A stretch of DNA of 64,000 nucleotides from Bog-473 sp963706555 (GTDB taxonomy: Bacteria; Actinomycetota; Acidimicrobiia; Acidimicrobiales; RAAP-2). The notes below the pieces were generated by a model that ran no database searches, was not told the DNA's origin, and saw only the letters and a list, made by a program, of their open reading frames with translations. This document shows, piece by piece, positions 58,114 to 64,000 of this stretch (position 1 is its first letter; each line of letters opens with the position of its first letter). The position numbers and the translations under genes are program-made. The stretch covers positions 2,480,001 to 2,544,000 of the forward strand of contig OY970164.1 of NCBI GenBank assembly GCA_963706555.1, read 5' to 3'.

Positions 58114-59100
58114 GTGGCGCGCTGGACGAGCGGGGTTGGCAAAGGGACGACCTGGTCCGTCGCCGACATCCCCGACCTGCACGGTCACACCGCCGTCGTG
58201 ACCGGCGCCAACACGGGTATCGGACTCGAAACGGCCGCGGCACTCGCAGGTGCTGGTGCCACGGTGGTGCTGGCCTGTCGTAACTTGCAGAAGGCGACGG
58301 CGGCCAAGACAGCGATCGAGGCCAGGCGGGTGTCCGGTGCGGTTGAGTTGCTCCAGCTCGACCTCGCAGACCAGCGCCAGATTGCTGCCGCCGGCGACGA
58401 AGCCCTCGAGCGGTTCGGGCGTGTCGACCGGCTCATCAACAATGCCGGCGTCATGGCGATCCCCTTCTCCCGGACAGTTGACGGTTTCGAGACGGTCTTC
58501 GGCACAAATCATCTCGGCCACTTCGCGTTCGCCGGGCGGCTCCTTCCAGCCCTTCTCGCGAGCCCACGAGCGAGAGTCGTCACGGTGTCGAGCATGTCGG
58601 CCCGTGTGGGCCGCATCCGATGGGACGACCTGTCCGGTGAGCGCTCCTACAACAAGGCCCGGGCTTACGCCCAGTCCAAGCTGGCCAACTTGCTCTTCGC
58701 CTTCGAGCTTCAGGCGCGCTTCACGGCGGTCGGTGCGGATGCGATCTCCCTCGCCGCTCATCCCGGCTTCGCCTCCACCGAGATTGGCGCGACGAGGTCT
58801 GGTGACGCCGGGCGCGAGCGCGGCACCCGCACCGGCGTGGGGACCCGTCTCATTCCCACCGCTGCCGAAGCGGCCCGTCCGTCGTTGCGAGCGGCCACGA
58901 GCTACGACGCCTACGGCGGCCAGTATTACGGCCCCGGTGGCACCGGCGGCATCAAGGGCGCCCCCGTGGCCCTACCGCCGCCGCGACGTGCCCTCGACGA
59001 ACCCGCCCGCCAGCTCTTGTGGGAACGCTCGGTCGAGCTCACCGGGGTGGATTTTTCGCTCCTCAGTCCCGGGCACGTCAGGGTGGGCAGAGAGCAATAG
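58114..59100 (+). CDS. Short-chain dehydrogenase/reductase, retinol dehydrogenase-like
   Basis: SDR of 328 residues, longer than the classical 250. TGANTGIG is at 30-37, Arg56 (VVLACRN) points to NADP(H), NNAG is at 109-112, and Ser160, Y185 and K189 form the active site. The YAQSKLANLLF block and the C-terminal extension (YGPGGTGGIKGAPVALPPP) are features of retinol-dehydrogenase/WWOX-like SDRs. The GTG start follows the P450 stop by one base, so coupling to it is probable. It probably oxidises the alcohol made by the P450. Confidence 0.89.
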   Translation: MARWTSGVGKGTTWSVADIPDLHGHTAVVTGANTGIGLETAAALAGAGATVVLACRNLQKATAAKTAIEARRVSGAVELLQLDLADQRQIAAAGDEALERFGRVDRLINNAGVMAIPFSRTVDGFETVFGTNHLGHFAFAGRLLPALLASPRARVVTVSSMSARVGRIRWDDLSGERSYNKARAYAQSKLANLLFAFELQARFTAVGADAISLAAHPGFASTEIGATRSGDAGRERGTRTGVGTRLIPTAAEAARPSLRAATSYDAYGGQYYGPGGTGGIKGAPVALPPPRRALDEPARQLLWERSVELTGVDFSLLSPGHVRVGREQ

Positions 59101-59119
59101 CTCGGATTCGGAGGCGACC

Positions 59120-59932
59120 TTGGAAACGGTGTGTGTCATTTCGGGCGGCGCAGGCGGGCTGGGGCTGGCGACTGCGAAGATCGTCGGGCAAAGCCACGGT
59201 GTACTCATTTGCGACGTGCGGCAGAGGCGTTTGGACGCCGCGGCAGCGGAGCTTCGGGCCCTCGGCGTCGAGTGCGAGATCCTCATGTGCGACGTGACCG
59301 ACAGGCGCTCGGGGCATGAGATGGCGACGCAAGCCCAGCGGCTCGGCAAAGTTGTCTCGGTGGTCCACACTGCGGGAGTGAGCCCCCAGATGGGAACGCC
59401 GGAGCATATCGTGACGGTCAACGCGCTGGGGACGGTTCACGTCAACGAGGCATTTGTCCCCCTTGCCCACGAGGGGGTCGCGATCGTCAATGTCGCCTCC
59501 GCTGCTGCCTTCCTTCCGGCCGCCTTCCCTGTCCCGAGGCGGAGCTACAAGCTCGCCGTGTCCGACCCGGATCGCTTCCTCAGCAAGGTGCTCGGCCGAG
59601 TCGATCTCGTTCCCAGGAAGCTCCGGCCGGGTCTCGCGTACGCGGTCAGTAAGAACTTCGTGATCTGGTACTCGAAGTCACTCGCAAAAGGGCTGGGTCA
59701 ACGCGGCGCTCGCATCTTGTCGGTGTCGCCGGGCTCGATCGATACCGACATGGGCAGGCTCGAGGAGGCCGCCGGCGCGGGTGCACTCGCCAGAAAGTCG
59801 GCGCTCGGACGGTTCGGAAGGGTCGAGGAGATCGCCGAGGTGCTGTCTTTCTGCGCGAGCGGAAAGCCCGGCTATCTCACGGGGACGGATGTCCTGGTGG
59901 ACGGTGGCGGCCGTGTGAACTCCCGCTCGTAG
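59120..59932 (+). CDS. Short-chain dehydrogenase/reductase with an extra active-site insertion
   Basis: SDR of 270 residues. SGGAGGLG (8-15), HTAG for NNAG (83-86), Ser127, Y174 and K178 are present. The distance from Ser to Tyr is 47 residues where 12-13 is usual; the insertion (RRSYKLAVSDPDRFLSKVLG) probably forms a lid. The TTG start follows GGAGGCGACC. It is third after the P450 and SDR. SDRs with such insertions occur in steroid-type catabolic clusters, and the substrate is probably large, which is inference. Confidence 0.86.
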   Translation: METVCVISGGAGGLGLATAKIVGQSHGVLICDVRQRRLDAAAAELRALGVECEILMCDVTDRRSGHEMATQAQRLGKVVSVVHTAGVSPQMGTPEHIVTVNALGTVHVNEAFVPLAHEGVAIVNVASAAAFLPAAFPVPRRSYKLAVSDPDRFLSKVLGRVDLVPRKLRPGLAYAVSKNFVIWYSKSLAKGLGQRGARILSVSPGSIDTDMGRLEEAAGAGALARKSALGRFGRVEEIAEVLSFCASGKPGYLTGTDVLVDGGGRVNSRS

Positions 59933-60838
59933 GCTTTGTCCGGCGTCTGGCAACAATCGACCAGCTCGCGGTTGAACTGGATGGCTTCACGGAGGCGACA
60001 TCGAGCGCCCGGAACGCAGGAGTGGCCATCACCTTCGACCGCAGATCGTCGAGTTCTGGCACGAGCGGAACCACCGGCGCCACAATCGACTCCGGTATTG
60101 CCTGGTTGAGACGGACTGGAAGGATGAGCGATTATCCCCATGATCCGTGATTGTTATGGAGCTGGCTTCCTGTGCGGTTCGATGCTGTGGAGAGCCGACA
60201 CGCAACGCCCGGGTTCCTCTCGCAGCCTGGTCCCGCCGCAGGGCGTGCCACCGTCGTCATGGTCCCTCGAGCCGTCTGCCGACCCGCGGGGCTTTTACCC
60301 GGAGGCACACCAAGTCGGACCATCTCGACTACAAACTCCTCGCCTCCGGACGTGTCGTGGCAACCCCGAGCGTCTTCACCGGCTCGAGCACTGTCGGTCC
60401 CTCCGAGCCGCTCCACCGGGCGACGAGGTTGCGTTCGAGCCTCGTCAAGCGTCGCCCGAAGGTGATCGGTCGTATCGACGCCCTGCTCGAAGTCCTCGGA
60501 CCGCACTACACCGCGCCTGGATTCGCTGGCCGGACACTGATCCACGTTCGATGTTGCGACCGGAGGTGTACCTACTGCTGTGCGCTGATGGAGTGAACCG
60601 CTCCAGTGCATCTCTCCCGCACCGCGTGACGCGTTCCTGAATAGGTTGCTGACGAATAACCGATCGGGCTTGGTTGCCCGGGGCACCCAAACGAGGGCGC
60701 CCCAAGCGAGATAAACGCTATGTGGGAACCCACGCGTCGAGGACCTGGTCTTCGTGGTGTGAGGCTTCGTGATAAAAACACGACCGGAAGCGCTGTCGCT
60801 TGCTATTGCGAGGCGGATTTCGGACAGGGGAGGCCTTC
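59933..60838. other. Intergenic stretch without an intact gene
   Basis: About 900 bases. A minus-strand frame near 60000-60083 (APVVPLVPELDDLRSKVMAT, then PAFRALD) has coding-like composition but leads nowhere. A plus-strand frame near 60300-60560 (SDHLDYKLLASGRVVAT) is also open but shows no family motif. A GC hairpin lies at 60680-60703. I consider the stretch to be decayed or regulatory DNA. Confidence 0.45.
60680..60703. promoter_or_regulatory. GC-rich hairpin upstream of the 60839 gene
   Basis: GGGGCACCC (60680-60688) and GGGCGCCCC (60695-60703) pair at 8 of 9 positions around a 6-base loop. It is 136 bases upstream of the TTG start at 60839 and has no T-run on either side. It could be a terminator for decayed upstream genes or a regulatory hairpin. 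Confidence 0.35.
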
Positions 60839-62197
60839 TTGGCTACGTTCACAGGCAAGGTTGATGGAACTCCGATGGGCTCAGTGGCGTCCGCCATCGA
60901 GAAGGTTGGCGGCGTCGAAGAGGAGTGGTTTTTCGAGGGCGACGCAAGCAGCTTCCGCCTCGTCGGTGGCGGCTCCGAGTACCCGTCGGACGGCCAGTGG
61001 ACGGCGGAGCGTTCGGAGCAGCGGCCGTTTCTCACGCGCATGCTGGTCGTGCGCCCGTCGGAGGCGGCGCGGTTCAACGGGACCGTGGTCGTCAACTGGA
61101 ACAACGTGTCGGCGGGTGAGAGTTTCGAGCCTCCTCAGAGCGCGGCTCGCCTGGTGGAGGATGGGTTCGTCCTGGTGGGCGTTTCGGCTCAGCGCGTCGG
61201 TGTCGAGGGGGCTGACGTCGGGGGACTGCCGGGGTTCGAGATGCCGGCGCTCAAGACCGGGGACGCGCGGCGTTATGGCTCGTTGGCGCATCCCGGTGAT
61301 GATTTTTCGTTCGACATCTTCACCCAGGCGGGGCGTCTCGTGGCCCGCAGGGGTCGTGGCGCTGCCGGTCCGTTGGAGGGCTTCGCCGTTAAGCACGTGA
61401 TCGCCACGGGCGGGTCGCAGTCCGCCGCCCGTCTCATGGCCTACTTCAACGGCGTGCACCCGCTCGAATCAGTTTTCGACGCGTTCCTCTTGACGGTTTT
61501 CCCGGGCGCACCGTGCGCCCTCAATGCGGCATCGGCTGCTGAGACACTTCCCCGGATGGGCGGTCCCAACCCGTTCGCACTGATCGACTGGAACGGGCAC
61601 ATGCTCCGACTCGACCTCGAGACGCCGTGCATCATCCTAAATTCCGAGGCCGAGGCCGCCGACTGCTACCCGAACGTGCAGCCCGACGGCGATCGGCTGC
61701 GCGTCTGGGAGATCCCCGGTGCCGGCCATGCAGGTGCCGTCTCGTCGGCAGAGTTCGCCAAGCTTGGCCCTATCGCCGGCCTCCCGCACTCCGAGGTCTG
61801 CTTCGGGCCCGCCAAGCGCGCTGCGCTCCACCTGTTGACTCAATGGGCCGACGGCGCGCCACCGCCCCCGCTCTGGCAGCGCATCACCCGAGGTGACGAC
61901 CCCGCAACGCTCGCCCGTGATGCGAATGGCAACGCCATCGGCGGTATCCGCTGGCCCGACCTCGAGGCGCCACTTGCGACCCACAGAGCCGAAGCCGAGC
62001 CTGGTGGTTTTCCTTTCGGTTTGGGTCAGACCACGCCGTTTGGTTCCGACAAGATCCGGGCGCTCTGCCCCGATCACGCGTCCTGGTTTGCCAAGTACAA
62101 GGCTGCCGTCGAACGTTTGGTGCACGGCAAAGTGATTCTCACTGACGACGCTGCGGCCATGCTCGCCGCCGCCCAAGCGGCCGACATTTTCGCCTGA
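60839..62197 (+). CDS. Alpha/beta-hydrolase domain protein (large, PF20091-like)
   Basis: Hydrolase of 452 residues. A beta-rich N-terminal part (about 1-90) precedes the alpha/beta-hydrolase core. The nucleophile is Ser193 in TGGSQSA, the acid probably in LNSEAEA and the base in IPGAGHAG. The TTG at 60839 follows GGGGAGG five bases upstream; the 13 upstream codons are not needed. Proteins of this type are found as predicted esterases or lactonases in actinobacterial and proteobacterial catabolic regions; their substrate is unknown. It is transcribed alone. Confidence 0.84.
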   Translation: MATFTGKVDGTPMGSVASAIEKVGGVEEEWFFEGDASSFRLVGGGSEYPSDGQWTAERSEQRPFLTRMLVVRPSEAARFNGTVVVNWNNVSAGESFEPPQSAARLVEDGFVLVGVSAQRVGVEGADVGGLPGFEMPALKTGDARRYGSLAHPGDDFSFDIFTQAGRLVARRGRGAAGPLEGFAVKHVIATGGSQSAARLMAYFNGVHPLESVFDAFLLTVFPGAPCALNAASAAETLPRMGGPNPFALIDWNGHMLRLDLETPCIILNSEAEAADCYPNVQPDGDRLRVWEIPGAGHAGAVSSAEFAKLGPIAGLPHSEVCFGPAKRAALHLLTQWADGAPPPPLWQRITRGDDPATLARDANGNAIGGIRWPDLEAPLATHRAEAEPGGFPFGLGQTTPFGSDKIRALCPDHASWFAKYKAAVERLVHGKVILTDDAAAMLAAAQAADIFA

Positions 62198-62328
62198 AGC
62201 GCCGCCGCGTCCCTTTATCGGACATGCCCAACCGATCCACCACAGTGAGGCGCAGATTCGTTGCTTGAAGGCGACCGCATGAAGTCAGCAGTGATGCAGT
62301 GAGTTCTGGCTCCGGCGCCGGGATCCGG

Positions 62329-63174
62329 CTAGGGAATTCCTGCTCCCGGAACACTTACGTTGATGGTGTGAATCTGCGCTTCTCGGGTGCCGGCGAGAGC
62401 TACTGGATCATGATCCAGGGCTGTAAAGAGAAACAGCGTCTTGCGATCTGGACCTCCAAGTGCGCAGGCAATGGCCATTCGGCCGTCAATGGCTACAGAA
62501 TCGACAATCTCGCCCCCAGGCCTGATCCGCTGAAACTCTCGAGCGAGCGGCATAGCCGCCCAGACTGCACCTTCTTCGTCGAGACAGATGCCATCGGGAC
62601 CGCGCTCCGGACACTCGGCGTAGACGCGACGATTTGAGAGATCTCCGTCCGGTTCGATGTCAAAGGCTGTAAGGCGTCGCCCCAGCGATTCCGCCACGAT
62701 CAAGATCGCTCCATCTGGGCTGATTACCGAACCATTCGGAATGACGACTTCGTCCGCCACGATTCGCGCAGACCCATCCGGGTCCACAGCGACGAGGCGG
62801 CCGACCGGACCCTCAACGTCGGGAAAAGAGCCCACGTAGGCACGTCCATTCACGTCGACAACCATGTCGTTGCACCCCTTTTCGAAGAAGCGCGTCAAAT
62901 CGGCGTAGGTGGACACATCAGTGCCATCCCAACGGAGTATCTCCGCTTCAAGCATCGAGACGATCAGCAGATCGCCATTTGGGAGAAATCCAAGACCAGA
63001 AGGCCGTCGGCCAGGAACGTCAAAAACCTTGGTGCGTCTGGAGGACAAATCGACGGTCCAAACCGACTCACCGTGCATGTCAGAAAACCACAAGGCCCCA
63101 TTGCGCCAGCGAGGACCCTCGCCAAAAACGAGATCACCGCTCAAGAATGTAGGTGCTCCTTGTCGTGCCGACAT
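62329..63174 (-). CDS. SMP-30/gluconolactonase-type beta-propeller lactonase
   Basis: Propeller protein of 281 residues. Ligands are Glu19 (FGEGPRW), the Asn in IPNGSVISPDG and the Asp in GPDGICLDEEG. The ATG at 63174 follows GGGGAG by ten bases; the frame continues upstream but is not coding-like. Its sequence matches the broken gene at 40897..41243 at both ends (DMHGESVWTVDLS and VPGAGIP). It is the intact relative and converges on 60839..62197. Confidence 0.89.
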   Translation of the reverse strand: MSARQGAPTFLSGDLVFGEGPRWRNGALWFSDMHGESVWTVDLSSRRTKVFDVPGRRPSGLGFLPNGDLLIVSMLEAEILRWDGTDVSTYADLTRFFEKGCNDMVVDVNGRAYVGSFPDVEGPVGRLVAVDPDGSARIVADEVVIPNGSVISPDGAILIVAESLGRRLTAFDIEPDGDLSNRRVYAECPERGPDGICLDEEGAVWAAMPLAREFQRIRPGGEIVDSVAIDGRMAIACALGGPDRKTLFLFTALDHDPVALAGTREAQIHTINVSVPGAGIP

Positions 63175-63833
63175 TTCAGCTATTCTCCCCGTGTTGTGGA
63201 GGCCGATCTCACAGGTCTGCCCTGGCCGCCTGTTCCGACCGTAATCCCTTGTGCGACCGAGTGGCGGACGACGAGGAATCGAGACCAAACCGCCTGGCGG
63301 CTATTGCCCGGGAATCTGGTCGTTACTCTGGCGATTCTGCGCTACATCCAGCCCTAGGCAATATCTCATGTCGGCGGACATGCGTTGCCTCACTTCAACG
63401 GCGCAAGGCCGCGGAATAGTTCCACTCGCACTCGGAGCGCCTCGGGCGCAGCCATTGGATCAGTGGCGGTAGAATCCAAGAAGTCCTGGCGCTCGCCAAG
63501 AAATCGTGATCCTCGTCAGCAGAACGGGTGCCATGCGCTGCGCATTCGCGAAATCCTGTCGATCGGGCCTGGGTGCGGATCCCGGAAGATCCTGGAGAAC
63601 TACCTGGTCAAAGAGTCAGGAGTTCCATACGTGGTCAGGAAGACGTCGATCTGGGCCGGTGGCAAAGACCGCTGAGGTCGACATGGTTCGCGGTGACGGT
63701 TCCGTCGGACGCTACTACGGCCTCTTGCGCGGAGCGGAGGCAATTTCGCCAGGCTCTCCGACGAATCGGCAGCCGATCGGTAGTGTGGAGCACGAGGTGC
63801 CGTTCGCGCAAGGCGACCCGGGAAGGGCTCACG
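63175..63833. other. Intergenic stretch without recognisable gene
   Basis: About 660 bases between divergent genes (62329..63174 leftward and 63834 rightward). Short open frames exist on both strands but lack motifs, ribosome binding sites and consistent codon use. It presumably holds promoters for both genes; the last bases before 63834 give GGGAAGGG, the ribosome binding site of the deacylase. Confidence 0.45.
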
Positions 63834-64000
63834 ATGTTGGATGTTGCGATCGTCGGGGGTGACATCATCGACGGAACCGGTGCTCCGCGCCGCCGCGCCG
63901 ACGTCGGCATCAGAGACGGCCGGATAGTGGCAGTCGGCACGCTCGGCGAAACGGCGCGTCGGCATGTGCATGCCGAAGGCAAAGTGGTGACTCCCGGTTT
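63834..64000 (+). CDS. N-acyl-D-amino-acid deacylase family amidohydrolase (N-terminal part, cut by window edge)
   Basis: Only the first 55 codons are present. MLDVAIVGGDIIDGTGAPRR, then DGRIVAVG and VVTPGF match positions 1-56 of the deacylases at 123..1829 and 8008..9759. The metal-binding HxH would come four residues after the edge. The ATG at 63834 follows GGGAAGGGCTCACG. It is a third paralog of the family. Confidence 0.85.
   Translation, partial: MLDVAIVGGDIIDGTGAPRRRADVGIRDGRIVAVGTLGETARRHVHAEGKVVTPG

Noticed and set aside
56727..58169. Minus-strand frame of 480 codons opposite the P450
   Set aside because: Antisense shadow of a P450 with intact heme and I-helix motifs.
59933..60838. 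Insertion sequence or transposon in the gene-free stretch
   Set aside because: No transposase motifs, terminal repeats or target duplications could be seen.
1..64000. tRNA, rRNA, CRISPR, phage or integrative element features
   Set aside because: No cloverleaf arms with CCA ends, repeat-spacer arrays, integrase or phage genes were recognised on either strand.

Overview
The window is GC-rich chromosomal DNA of an actinobacterium that degrades hydrophobic substrates. The evidence is a mycothiol-dependent-isomerase family protein (2065..2907), three luciferase-like flavin/F420 oxidoreductases, a FadE34-like double acyl-CoA dehydrogenase, and many GTG/TTG starts confirmed by strong ribosome binding sites. 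The family (for example Acidimicrobiia or Mycobacteriales) cannot be settled from the sequence alone. I see no tRNA, rRNA, CRISPR array, transposase or prophage.

Layout. 0.1-14 kb: two N-acyl-D-amino-acid deacylase-type amidohydrolases, four Amidohydrolase_2 proteins, three SDRs, a cupin and an SMP-30 protein in short units. 14-23.8 kb (minus): a tightly overlapped operon of nine genes: CrtC/AttH-like barrel protein, P450, APH-type kinase, acyl-CoA synthetase, SDR, unknown protein, second barrel protein, LLM monooxygenase and alpha/beta hydrolase. 24-41 kb: several units with acyl-CoA dehydrogenases (a split pair and a fused 741-residue one), acyl-CoA synthetase, enoyl-CoA hydratases, CocE-type esterase, LLM oxidoreductases, SnoaL-like proteins and amidohydrolases. 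41.4-45.6 kb: cupin plus a three-subunit molybdenum hydroxylase. 45.7-49.6 kb (minus): TauD dioxygenase and a MaoC hydratase/CoA-transferase/CitE lyase module that resembles itaconate (C5-dicarboxylate) degradation. 49.7-54.8 kb: a HAPMO-like Baeyer-Villiger monooxygenase operon divergent from a frameshifted TetR gene. 55-64 kb: SMP-30 proteins, P450 plus two SDRs and an alpha/beta hydrolase, separated by decayed stretches that hold fragments of epoxide hydrolase and aldo/keto reductase genes. A third deacylase runs off the right edge.

How it fits together. The content is oxygenation (P450s, BVMO, LLM, TauD, Mo hydroxylase), CoA activation, beta-oxidation and hydrolysis. A near-palindromic 22-bp motif (core TGACATCGATATCGATGTCA) recurs upstream of most units between 23.9 and 41.3 kb, which suggests one dispersed regulon. 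Within it, the acyl-CoA synthetase/SDR/APH-kinase set plus acyl-CoA dehydrogenases resembles the Lva and ACAD10/11 routes, where a 4-hydroxyacyl-CoA is phosphorylated and dehydroxylated. That is my leading candidate for an undescribed pathway. Five gene remnants plus two frameshifted genes show an accessory catabolic region under active turnover.
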